Origin: Sclerurus mexicanus
Lineage: Eukaryota; Chordata; Aves; Passeriformes; Furnariidae
Length of the DNA: 64,000 nucleotides
Assembly (NCBI GenBank): GCA_013396755.1
Contig: VWZF01003897.1
Location: 1,180,249-1,244,248 of the forward strand
Direction of reading: 5' to 3'
This document shows, piece after piece, positions 53,601-64,000 of the stretch; positions within the stretch are counted from its first letter, which is position 1; every line of letters starts with the position of its first letter. The position numbers were made by a program, and so were the translations under genes. Below the pieces are notes generated by a model. That model had not been told where the DNA came from and searched no databases. It saw only the letters and a list, made by a program, of their open reading frames with translations.

Positions 53601-55691
53601 CAGTGAGCTGGTAAATAGGATTATCATACAGCCTGTGCAGGGAAGAGCTGTGGCCAGCAGTGTCTATGTATTTCCTTTTCAATAACCTAACAGATATCCT
53701 TCTGTTTACAAAGGGGTTTAAAGTCTGCAGTATCTGTTGCCTTGTTTGTATCTCACATATTTCCATGAACTAAACCCCCTTATACTTTTCATGCTGTAGC
53801 AAAACAAAAATTTTGGTACCTAAGGGAATCAAAGTTTGTTTGTGGGCTTTTTTCCTCTTTTTTTAATTAAAGAATGGAAACCTTTTGTTCTGGGCAGCTT
53901 CTGTGCAGTCACAAAAGGTGCTGTGTCAGGAAAGGGACACTGAGGGCCATTCAGATAAGTACCAGTACAAGTGCAAATGTCATGGCTCTCTACACACCAA
54001 CTGTGCTTCTTATCAAGGCTCTTTGCAATGTTTCATGAGGTGGAAAAGACCAAAGATGTTACATGACTCGCTGTATTTCACCTAAATGTGGGTTGATTTC
54101 TGTTTCTTCAGAGTAGCAGTGGGACCTGAAGGAATGTGCATTGTCATTAACAACATCACATTTCCCATTTTTACAAATGCTCCCACACTTCAGGAAGCAT
54201 CAAACTGCTGCTGTGCTTTGCCTCTGATATTACTAAATGAGCCCTTCTCATGCATACTGAGTTTTAATACTACCAGACTATAATTAAAACTGGCCTGAAA
54301 TGCTTTAAAATGCCACCTGAGAGCCTTAGTATTTCTGTATATTCAGCTGCTCTGCTGCAGAAGACTGTGGAGGAGAGGGTTGGCTCGAAGGGCTCTGTAA
54401 TCTCTCTCCAAATTCATTCCTCCCTCCTAATGGAACTGTGTTCATGTGGTGCTGCTGGTTGTGATCTCTGACAGGGAACCTGAGATTCTCCAGTGTTCAG
54501 GTCAGTCTCTGCTGACACTCCTGACTGTCCAGGAAAGTGTGAAGGTGCTCCTTCAGTGGGTCCCCCCGGCCCAGGGATGTCTCAAAACGTGGGAAATGGG
54601 AAGTGTGAATTCTTGTTGTACTCACTCAGTTCAGTAACAGCACCTTTGGTACTACTGGATAAGGAAGGCAGCATTTAGTCCAGGGACCCTGGTTGGGGGG
54701 GGTTAAATTATTTTCAACTCTGCTAGAATTACATTTTAAATCAATTACATCACAGAATCAAGAGTAAAACTGAACCTGAGTTTAGGCTCATGTTGTGCTG
54801 GGATGGTTGTGCAGAATGTTGTTCTTATTTCTTTAAGTTTGTGCCAAGACTGTGGTCACTTCAGAAGCATAAGGTGGAAGAGAGTGAAATTGTTTCCTGA
54901 AACTGAAATAATATATATTATACATGCATGTCATGACAAAAAATTGCTTATCTTGACCAGAAAGAATGTTGGTGGTTTCAGTTTCCTGTACAGCATCTTA
55001 TGTGGTTATTAAAGGGTTTTCTAACAGAAAGAAGTCTTGAATTTTAAAAATGAACTGAAGCAGACTGTTCTGAAGTTGAATTTATCATTATGTTAATGTT
55101 AGCCATGATAAATTAATAATTTGATATTGTATCTGTGGAAGGTAAGGTAAGCTTCATAACATAGTAGATTATTTCTAAGGAAAACCCTTCCGTCCTGAAC
55201 TGATGGTCTGTTCACACAGCAGTGGTAAGTAATGGGTATGTGGTGGCTTTACAGACGTGGTCAGCTGTAAGAACTACACCTTCAATTAGTTAATTAGTTC
55301 AAGGGCTGTGCAGTTTTGTCACAGCTCTAGCAACAATACCTTGATCGTGTTCTACTGGCTGGGACTGCTACTATTAATAATTCATTTCAAGCATCTTTCT
55401 TGCTGAAGCAAATAACAAAAATATTAATGCTGTTATGGGTATATTTCACAACCTTTTCGTTGCTTTAGATCTATTGTATTTTTCAATGTCTTTTCATGTA
55501 TTTCATAAGGTGTGATTACACAATACATGGAGCCGAATACTGGCTTGTAAAAGTAGAACAAAATCAAGACTAAGCACATGAATGTTCCATTTTACCGAGC
55601 CTTCCTGATCAGGTGAACAGTGAGACAGGTGAAAGGTGGTAATTTTGTCCTATTCATATCTCATTTAGACGTTTTAGGAAAAAGACAGTTT

Positions 55692-55709
55692 AATTATTAT
55701 TAATAATAA
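55692..55709. repeat. ATT/AAT-rich simple repeat
   Basis: AATTATTATTAATAATAA is a short palindromic ATT/AAT tract. It is simple sequence with no implied function. Confidence 0.7.
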
Positions 55710-57474
55710 CATTAGTCCCCCCTCTAATTTTGCACTTATGATATTAGTTACTTTTTTTATATCTTAGCTGAGTTTTATGATTTTACACTTACTCTTCATA
55801 GGTTTTGTGTGTGCAAATATTGAAGATTCATAAAAGAACCAATCCAGTTGCCTGCAAAAGAAGACAGATCACTACTTTTTAAATTTATTTGCATACAAGA
55901 AACTGAATTTGATGAAGAATGCATACATATAGTACTTATGAGGCACAAACCCCTACAAATATTGTATAATTTGATTATTCCAATGGACATTTACGTTTCA
56001 AAATAAGTATGTATGACTGTGTGTGTTTTAATTTACAATTAGATATTTCTTTTTTTAAATTCCATAAATGTGCTGTGTGACTCTGCTGCATTTGGTAACA
56101 CAGGGATAACCTTAAAGCATATTTTGTCTGTTTTCTTCCTGTTCCGTTATTTTTGCCAGACATGTGCACTGAATGTTATAGCAGATTCCAAGGGTTTAAA
56201 TGCTAGGATCTCTCATTTGAAGCATTTTTTTGTAAATCACTAATTAAAACTATGTGTCTTTTTCTGAAGACTTAATTATGTCAACAGAAAATACTGGGTT
56301 TTGCTCCTTAGCAGATAACTGGATGTGGTTCCGAGACTGAGCTTACACAGAAGCATTGACTGAATTAATGGTTCTTCTTCATGTTAAAGATATCTCAATT
56401 TATTCACGTGCTCCTCTCACTTCATGTTTTCAATACTGCAAACTTGCCTAAATCAGTTTTGGTTTGGATTTACAGCTACAACAGTTAAATACAGAAAAAT
56501 CAGTTTTCTTCCACAAAAGGCTTCCTAGAAACTGAATGAAAGACCTGAGAAATAAAATTTAAGTCATAAAATAGTATCTAAATTAGAATTATTTTCCCGG
56601 GGCTATGAACCAAATATGAATGTCACTTTTACACTATTTAGTTTTTTCTCATGAACACTTTTTGCAGATTTTTTGTGATAGCATTTCAACTAAATTTAGG
56701 TTTGGATGGCTCGTGGATGTGCTTTACCTTCTCCTAAAGACATGTTTTTAAACCTTCTGGGAGCACAGATCTGAGGACAAAACAGTTTCCATGCTGGGAA
56801 TATGATAAACAAATGCTAATTATCTGGTTGGAAGGGCTGACGATCTTATTCTCCACAAACTGTTAGCCAAGAGAAGAGAACTGTAAAAGCTTTTGTGCGT
56901 TTCAGGTGTGTGTCCACAGTTTGGGGCAGCCAAGGCGCTCCGGGCAGCAGCCTTAGCTGAACCCTTTCTGTCCCCCAAACACCGGGGAAATGCAAAGGTT
57001 TGCAGGAAACCTAAGGATTCGTGCAGAAACTAACTGTGAAAGGCACTGCATGAACAGAGCATTTCAAAGCATAGAACAAGTTTAAGAAAACAGAAAAGGA
57101 AGGAACAGAAGGTAATTTATGCCCTGGTTGCGTTTGATAGATCCAACTCAGTTTGATACTATCTTCACAAGGACTAGTACATTTTCTATTCAAATAATTC
57201 ACAAGTCTTTTATTGAAACTGATCATTTTACTTTCAACTTCCTCCTTATTAAAGCTAAGGAACAGCTTCCCTGAAGACATTTGCATCTATTAGCAAAGGA
57301 AATATATGTACTACTAGAAAATACTTAACCTGGGACAAATTGGTGACAGCAGGATATTGAGCAATTAAGTCTGTGTACTCAGAGAGGATGTAAGGGAAAG
57401 CCTAGATGAACATAACAGATACTTGGGTTGCCTAATTGAGCTTCTTAGACATTCTTTTTTTTCTGAAGGAAAAA

Positions 57475-57509
57475 ATATATGTATCTGTCTATATATCTAT
57501 ATCTATTAT
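57475..57509. repeat. TATC/TATA-type microsatellite
   Basis: Interrupted ATATAT and TATCTATATCTAT units form an AT-rich simple repeat about 35 bases long. It is a possible length-variable site. Confidence 0.75.
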
Positions 57510-57689
57510 TTTCACTCATAGGAAAAAATATAATTTTTTTGTGTACTGTGCTAAGTTTTCAAACAGAACTTCTCTGATCTTCAGTCTTTCATCTCATAAG
57601 ACAGCTAAACTTTCGATGACCTCACTGATGAATAAATATGTTTTTAAGTTCATTTAACATTTGGTTTATCTTATTGTAGGCTCTGTCAC

Positions 57690-58200
57690 CCTGTGGGAAG
57701 GAGGCACAGACCTTCTGATGGGGGTGAGAGCTGTGGGTCATCTTGAGATCATCTGACCAACCATCTGCACCAGCTTAAAAAAAGCACGTGTGGTGTGCAG
57801 TTGTTGAAAGTCCCCTGTGCTCATCCAGTTTGTCTGGGTTCCTGCAGGATGCCAAGGCATCCCTTCTCTGCCCCTAGTGAGTCTCAGAGATCAGGACATG
57901 CCCCTCAACGAAGTGGCTGCAAGCTTTCTGTGAGGTACCTGCTCATTACCCATGGATTGGCTTTGGTTCTGCTCCTTGCATCCGGTATCTGATAAGCCTG
58001 AGCTGTGTCCCGTGGAGACCCACGCTGAAACACAACCTCCTGAGAACAACTCCCTCAGAGGGACAGTCCCTCTGGCCCAACACTGTCCCCAGATCAATGT
58101 CCAAAGGAGAGCAGTGCCAGTCTGTCTCTGGCAGGAGCCCCAGGGCCCAGGGGACATGTCCCACCTCAGCCTGGGGTCTTCAGCCCCTGCCTGAGCCCTG
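57690..58200. other. GC-richer segment of unknown identity
   Basis: About 500 bases are visibly richer in G and C than the AT-rich DNA on both sides. Frames of 80-88 codons are open on both strands. A short perfect inverted repeat lies inside: CAGAGGGA at 58056-58063 and TCCCTCTG at 58067-58074. The left edge contains a phrase, TTGAGATCATCTGACCAACC, that slightly recalls a reversed CR1 tail, but the rest does not follow a CR1 layout. It may be an unrecognised repeat or a conserved non-coding block. Confidence 0.4.
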
Positions 58201-61200
58201 TTGTACGTGTGTCTGTCTGGTTACTGTGCCATAATTATGTAGCTTTTCCCAATATTAATTATCTAATAATGTAAAGTATATCGGTATTGCACGGTAGAAG
58301 AAATATTTATAAATTGTGTAATTTTTCTTTATGTTAAGAGGCTTAACAGATGGTATTAAACTAATTGACAATTGTAAGTATAGACATTTTTCAAAAACTA
58401 ATAGAACATTAACATTTAACTTCACGAAGAAATACATTTTTACTCATTATCCTGGGACATTTATCAGGGTGTAATCTTACCTGACTGATTTCTTTAGAAA
58501 GCAGGAAGGCATTAGGAACAATTTCATAGGGTGCCATCTAGGACATTACACAGGAGCTACTCCAGGAACCCGGAGTGAAACTAAGACCAATATCTTGTCA
58601 CTTTTTTCCTTTCCTCTCCTTTGGAATCAGTTCCATGGTACTCCTTGTACCATTGTTCAGGACCTATACCAATAGGCTAGATTGCTGCTTTTCACTTCTG
58701 TGAGGTTATGTGAACACTGGCCTCATGCTTACAACCCACAGTGTTGCTTTTTCATAAAAATATCAAGAACTGTGAGAGAAGTACAGATTTACAGTCAAGG
58801 GCACGTGGCTTGAATGAAAATGAAAATAGAAATCAGTTCTCTTGTAAGTCTGTGGTCCAGACGCTATTTAGAGCATCTGTTTATCAAAATATATAAAATA
58901 CTCCCACAGTGAACAGAATGCTAAATAGGGAATGATAATAGCAAAGGATTCATTTTCTAAGAAAAGAAAGTATGAAATATTAATAAACAAGGAGCATATC
59001 CTCGTGAAGATAACATTACCTGGTCAGTCATCTATAATGCGAGTAATTTCCAACAAAATGCCTTCTGAGGTAACTGGAGCATTGGCTAACTTTTCATGGA
59101 TGAACATAATTTTCCTTTTAAACAAAATCCAAAGAGATTGGTTGGGGTATTTTTTTTCCTGCCAGTTGAAGGTGGTGGTGAAAATGGCGTTCAGGTTTAT
59201 TCTTATGAACAGACCTTACAGCCAGAGATAAATTTTCTCCAAGTCCATTCATGACAGACACGATTCATAATTTCCAGGTTTTCAGGTCTGCCCGGAACAA
59301 GGCACAGGGAAAGGTTTGTGCTGAGGGCTACAATGGTATAACATGCCTGAAATCAAATGTGAAGAAGAAAGATTCTCTGGCAGCTTCCCTAGAGATAAAT
59401 TCATAGTCACAGCAGGCTTTGGAACACTGGAAATTAAGAGCCTTAAAAACTAACCCGCACAGAAGTTATTATCTGTACAGTGCAGTATCTACACTCTGTA
59501 CAGTCCCCTTTATTAACTGGTATTTAGTTAAGAAAAAGGAGTGTTCAATGGCGAGCACAGCATCCAGCATAACCTGGTTTTGTGGTTTATTGCCTTTATA
59601 CATTGCTTTGGGAGTACATAATAAATACATAATTCCAGAACTCTATGTAAGTTACCACCAGCATTATTCGAGGAGATGAGACTGCTGCGAGCAGGGAAGG
59701 CGTGTTATTCTTTCTAATTTGTGTAATTTTTCTCTGTGTCATAAATCACCATTGGTTATTTTATATCTGCTGCCCTCTAGCATTTCATACAGAGTCAGGA
59801 ATATTACTAATCATCTGTTGGCATAGTATTAAGCATTCAAATTTCTTTCAGTTTATATGAGTTAAAATGCTTTCTGCAAATACTGTGTGCCCAGACTAAC
59901 TGTACCTTCTCTGAGCCTCCAGCACTCCTAAGATGTTTGCATGTTAGAGAGCATCCTGTATACTTACCAGGGAATCACATCTATTTAATTCAAATATAAA
60001 ATTCAGAACTCAAGCCGTTATTATTTGGAAGCTGCATTCAGTTAAAAGAGCAATAAAAACTGGATGGAGACTTGCAAATAAAAGTTTTAATGATCTTGCA
60101 GAGGATTAAATTGTAACCAGTGAAATCATAAACAAAGCCATATTTTTATCTTGCTTAAAGGTAAAATAAACAAAGAGTTTCAGTTACAAGGAGAGAGCAA
60201 AAAAAGCTGTATTCTGTTTTTGCTGACACTGCCACCCATAAATAGTGTTCATTTCAGTGTATATGAAGAAGTTGGAGGTCACCTTGTGAGGGAGACCTTT
60301 AATCATTTTAGGGTTTAGCGTGGCAGTCAGGATCCCTCTCTAAAGCTGTATAAATAATAGCATTTGGGGTTACCCAGATAAAATAAATGAGGCAGAAAAC
60401 ACTTTCCAGCTTCCCTGTCCTCCTTCCCAACAAAGTTGCCTCCAAAACCAACAACAAACCCAGAGACTTCAAGCCCCAAAATTTTGTATTTGAAATCTTA
60501 ATGATTTTTTCCTTGAAATAATAATATTTCATTTTTATAGTAAAAGTTGTACTATAGCTAGAATTGTTTATATTTCAAAGAAGAATTATTTCAATTACAA
60601 AGCAAAACATTTATGGCTAAAATTAAATACATTTTTTTTCTTTTTTAAATCTTAGTCTGCAATTCTTCCTTAAAGAAGAAATTCTATATACTTTACATTA
60701 TTAGAAGAAATTCTTCCATCATAAAGCTTGAGTTTTAAATATCAGAAAATCATACCATTTTAGAAATCCTGATCATGGGCTACATTTAACCTGTTAATGA
60801 GCTTTACCCCTGATGCCATTATTGGCTATTGTTTGCCAGCATTCTGAAGCTCCTGTTCTTGGGGCAGGCAGTCAGGAGACACAGTCTGTAGGAAGTTACA
60901 CTTCTCAGCTGTATCCTTACCTTGTTCTTAAAACTCAGTGTACCATTATTGCTTTGTTTGGAGTGGTTAATGCAGTTTGTCATGATGGTACACTTTGTCA
61001 TTTTGACAATCACGGTGAGATCTCTTGGGTTTTAAGTTCAAATAAAAAGTGGGTTTTTTTCAGACTTGCAACAGAATTTACATAATAATAAGCATATAGT
61101 GAAAATAGGTCCCGGCAAACCATAACTTAGAAATTGTTTGCCTTTCTCCTGTATTGCTTCAGCCTTTTACCTTCATGATCAGCCTTTCTTTCCTGGCTGT

Positions 61201-61599
61201 CTGGATGAGTCTTCTTTGGGATTCTGTTTGCACTCCAGTCACCCCCAGGGTACCACAGGGTGATACAGGCTCTGTAGCAAGCAGTCCATCTCTCTCTGTA
61301 GCCCTTGCCTCCAGATAATGCTAAATGTCTTTCGGAATGGAGCCAGGAGTGGGTGTCAAACTGGGATGTCCTGCAAGGCAAACTGGGACCTTGAGAGGCT
61401 GCCACTGGCTCCCGCAGAGATTTTGGAATTGAATGTTCCACATCATTTCACACATTTGCAAAATCTCACTTGTTGCAGTTTCCGTGGTAATTGAAAATAT
61501 TGGTGGAGGGCAAGGCACTCGCAAATTGGTCAGAAAGGGCTGCTCTGAATATGTCTTTGTTAGGAAGGTCTGGAACGTGTGTGAATGAGGCAAAGCATC

Positions 61600-62162
61600 C
61601 CCAGCTGGCTGAGGGAGGGATTGTCCCACCCTGCTCTGCACTGGGGCGGCCTCACCTTGAGTATTTTGTGCAGTTTGGGGCACCACAATATAAGGACAGT
61701 ATTAGACAGTAAGAGAGTGTCCAAAGGAGGGCAGTGAGGATGGTTCAGGGCCTGGAGGGGCAGCGTGTGAGGACACTGAGGGCACTTGGGGTGTCCAGCT
61801 GGAGGAGACTGAGGGGAGACCTCATTGCAGGGACAACTCCCTGGGCAGGGGCAGAGGAGGGGCAGGCACTGATCTCTGCTCTGTGGGGACCAGGGACAGC
61901 ACCCAGGGAAGGGCTGGAGCTGTGTCAGGGCAGGGTCAGGGTGGATCTCAGGAAAGGTTCTTCCCCAGAGGGTGGTGGGCACTGACCAGGCTCCCCAGGG
62001 CAGTGGGCACGGCCCCGAGGCTGCCAGAGCTCCAGGAGGGTTTGGGTGATGCTCTGGGGCACAGGGGGTGACTCTTGGGGATGGGCCTGGGCAGGGTCAG
62101 GAGTTGGAATCGATGATCCTTGTGGGTCCCTTCCAACCCAGCATATCCTGTGACTCTGTGAC
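61600..62162 (+). mobile_element. 5'-truncated CR1 LINE, recent-looking passerine-type copy
   Basis: This is the best-preserved CR1 in the window, in plus orientation. The left part encodes the tail of ORF2: one frame reads PPCSALGRPHLEYFVQFGAPQYK near 61630-61697. Across a frame change, SVQRRAVRMVQGLEGQ-like sequence follows near 61715-61760. After that come the GC-rich 3' segments usual for this type: 'ctggaggagactgaggggag', 'ccccagagggtggtgggcac', 'caggctccccagggcagtgg' and 'gagctccaggagggtttggg'. The copy ends with 'tgtgggtcccttccaaccca' and TATCCTGTGACTCTGTGAC, the short terminal repeat. Its high GC content and good resemblance to the expected layout suggest younger age than the copies at 14 and 21.6 kb. 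The several frames through it, on both strands, are fragments or shadows of this element and are not genes. Confidence 0.92.
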
Positions 62163-62752
62163 TACAGCACTGCCCTCCAGCTGGAAGACCAAGTTACAGG
62201 CAAAAAACAAGGATGTCAATGAGCATAATGTGCCCAGAGCTCCTCCACATAAAGAGCAGGACAAAGTCTTCAGAGTGTCTGAAACAATGGTAACTTGTGT
62301 CACTGTACTGGCAGGAAAGCACGAATGTTAAGTTCCATATTCCAGGGCCAAGTGGTTATGTCATGGAAAGCACCTCATTCCATTCAGGCCAACGAGGTGG
62401 TGCGAAAGCACAAAGGTTTGGACAGATTATCTGAGAGAAGAAGCTGTGGTGTTTCTGTAGGTACCTGGTGATGTTTCTGCAGGTTGTGGTGATTGTAGCA
62501 GGTTGTGAGATCAGTGTCCTGGTATGTGTTTTAGCAGGAAGTGTGTAAGGATTGTGGGTTTATTTCTCTTGACATCTTTAAAAACTTCGAAATGAATGCT
62601 GATTTCAGCATTGCTGCTCTATCCAAAGCCTCAGGCAATTACTTCTTAATCAGTTTGTGAAGAACTCCTTTCTCACCCTAAGAAACACTTTTATGAATGT
62701 GGAAACGTGCAGGTTTCTCCAGGCAATAAAAATCCATTAGAATCAGGAGTAA
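62163..62752. other. Non-coding DNA between the CR1 and the duplicated segment
   Basis: No gene or repeat is recognised. The stretch contains a loosely repeated phrase of the type GGTGATGTTTCTGCAGGTTGTGG near 62465-62505 but no clear tandem array. Confidence 0.55.
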
Positions 62753-63138
62753 GGGGTGGTGTGGGGAGCAGGGTAACAATTTTGACAGTTCTGAGGAAAC
62801 TTAATTTATAGAAATCTAATTTATACAAGCTGATAGGAATTCCTACAGTGATGCTCTAGACAGAGAGAAATTTTCCCTGTGAGTCAAAGGCCCAGGTCAG
62901 GAAAAAGGGTCTACTAATCATCCCACCATTAAAGATGATACGATCCCATGTAGTGCTGTGGGCACACAGAGTCCCACCTGGAATCCCAAATCACTTCAGA
63001 TTTTTATAAGGTATTTATAAGATATATATAAATACACAGGTAGGGCATAGATGATAGACTTCTGTAAAATACAACACTATAACTCCGTTCTGATAGAATG
63101 ATATCTCAAGATATTTGATGTATCAAGACTGAACTCCA
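62753..63138 (+). repeat. Direct repeat copy 1 (386 bp), probable duplicated contig end
   Basis: This segment begins GGGGTGGTGTGGGGAGCAGG and ends CAAGACTGAACTCCA. Reading base by base, I found the same sequence with the same length and no difference at 63140-63525, an offset of 387. Copy 1 stops immediately before the N at 63139. The best explanation is an uncollapsed overlap between two contigs. A real recent tandem duplication cannot be excluded from sequence alone. Confidence 0.96.
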
Positions 63139-63139
63139 N
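63139..63139. other. Single ambiguous base N (assembly join)
   Basis: This is the only non-ACGT character I noticed in the window. It lies exactly between the two identical 386-bp segments. A one-base N at such a position is most simply a placeholder inserted by a scaffolding or gap-filling step where two sequence ends were joined. Confidence 0.95.
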
Positions 63140-63525
63140 GGGGTGGTGTGGGGAGCAGGGTAACAATTTTGACAGTTCTGAGGAAACTTAATTTATAGAA
63201 ATCTAATTTATACAAGCTGATAGGAATTCCTACAGTGATGCTCTAGACAGAGAGAAATTTTCCCTGTGAGTCAAAGGCCCAGGTCAGGAAAAAGGGTCTA
63301 CTAATCATCCCACCATTAAAGATGATACGATCCCATGTAGTGCTGTGGGCACACAGAGTCCCACCTGGAATCCCAAATCACTTCAGATTTTTATAAGGTA
63401 TTTATAAGATATATATAAATACACAGGTAGGGCATAGATGATAGACTTCTGTAAAATACAACACTATAACTCCGTTCTGATAGAATGATATCTCAAGATA
63501 TTTGATGTATCAAGACTGAACTCCA
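63140..63525 (+). repeat. Direct repeat copy 2 (386 bp), probable duplicated contig end
   Basis: This is the second copy of the segment at 62753-63138, identical as far as I can read it. It starts immediately after the N and runs on without interruption into unique sequence (AATAACCCCATATTTTGC) at 63526. Copy 1 is in turn continuous with unique sequence on its left. This arrangement is exactly what two contigs sharing a 386-bp end would give. Confidence 0.96.
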
Positions 63526-64000
63526 AATAACCCCATATTTTGCTTTTCAATTGAAAACAAATTATATGTATTTCTCATACTAACACAGAGACTTTCTGTG
63601 GTGAATGGGAGATTTAAAATGTTCTAGCTAAAAGTAAGATCTGTGAACTGTAGAAAAACATCTTCAGTTACTCAGTAGGATAAAGGATTTTCCCATTTAA
63701 CATTAGAGAAGATTACATAAACATAAAAATCAGTAAACAACTTGTTAACCTTAGACACTTGGGGGAAAACCCCCAGGAGAATAGATAACCCATACACTGT
63801 GCTTAGAAACCAAGCAAATCCAAATACACTGAGCTCAGCCGTGAAAAGAACTGAGAAAACTGAGAAAAGTGTGGCAAAGGTCTAACATTTTATTCTAATA
63901 AATGGTAGATACTTTAATAAAAGGTAATTCTAAACAATATTTTTCAAAAAATTAAATTTTTTAACTCCACTTTCCTAATATACTAAGTTTTCAAAGTTAT
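63526..64000. other. Non-coding AT-rich DNA at window end
   Basis: Nothing identifiable was seen. The stretch is AT-rich, has no long open frame and no recognisable repeat, and continues beyond the window. Confidence 0.6.

Larger units (their letters stand above)
33674..61599. other. Long non-coding block without identifiable genes
   Basis: Nearly 28 kb contain no gene or clear mobile element that I can support. Simple repeats are present and annotated separately: C10 at 35931, T16 at 41703, A16 at 43685, an 18-base ATT/AAT tract at 55692 and a TATC-type tract at 57475. Small tandem duplications lie at 35339 and 50591. GC-richer islands lie at about 36560-36990, 38480-38700, 40160-40800 and 57690-58200, with reading frames open on both strands. 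None of these has a recognisable protein domain. The block is typical of a gene desert or a very large intron. Confidence 0.6.

Noticed and set aside
54361..54700. GC-richer stretch considered as an exon or repeat
   Set aside because: No domain, no repeat layout and no splice-flanked frame could be argued.
61491..62331. Several frames on both strands as genes
   Set aside because: Most lie inside the CR1 at about 61600-62162 and represent fragments or antisense shadows of it. The others only extend from its edges.
1..64000. CRISPR arrays, operons, tRNA or rRNA genes, retroviral LTR pairs, mitochondrial insertions
   Set aside because: None was seen by eye. There are no regularly spaced repeats, no cloverleaf-like sequence with conserved tRNA boxes, and no paired long terminal repeats.

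Overview
This 64 kb window looks like non-coding DNA from a bird nuclear genome, probably a songbird. The main support is a set of five 5'-truncated CR1 LINE retrotransposons. Their 3' halves and tails (segments such as 'gggtcccttccaac', followed by short ATTCTGTG-like units) are typical of avian CR1. The CR1 near 61.6-62.2 kb belongs to a recent-looking, GC-rich type that resembles passerine families. The rest is AT-rich, single-copy-looking sequence. The genome assignment rests on recognising repeats and was not checked against a database.

I found no protein-coding gene, exon, tRNA, rRNA, CRISPR array or bacterial-type operon that I could defend. Open reading frames are short and scattered, usually overlap on both strands, and carry no domain I recognise. 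The longest is 236 codons, on the minus strand at 14074-14784. It lies largely antisense to a decayed CR1, so it is best explained as a by-product of the element. The window is therefore intergenic or the interior of a very large intron.

Layout: 1-14199 is single-copy-looking DNA with one TTTA microsatellite. A CR1 carrying remnants of the end of the reverse-transcriptase ORF lies at 14200-15020. Non-repetitive DNA with two small palindromes follows to 21636. A CR1 of a different subtype lies at 21637-22088, and an internally deleted CR1 at 24568-25031, with a 20-bp tandem duplication between them. From 25.0 to 33.5 kb there are two candidate old CR1-like remnants in reverse orientation, a GT-rich tract, a CpG-dense patch at 32.26-32.61 kb and a 14-bp tandem repeat. 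A short CR1 tail sits at 33566-33673. From 33.7 to 61.6 kb there is mostly unique DNA with homopolymers, small tandem repeats and several GC-richer islands. A CR1 lies at about 61600-62162.

The clearest anomaly is at the end. A 386-bp segment occurs twice in direct orientation with no difference I could see (62753-63138 and 63140-63525). The copies are separated by a single ambiguous base, N at 63139. Both copies end exactly at the N. This is the signature of two overlapping contig ends joined without collapsing the overlap, so it is most likely an assembly artefact and not a biological tandem duplication. I saw no previously undescribed biological system in this window.
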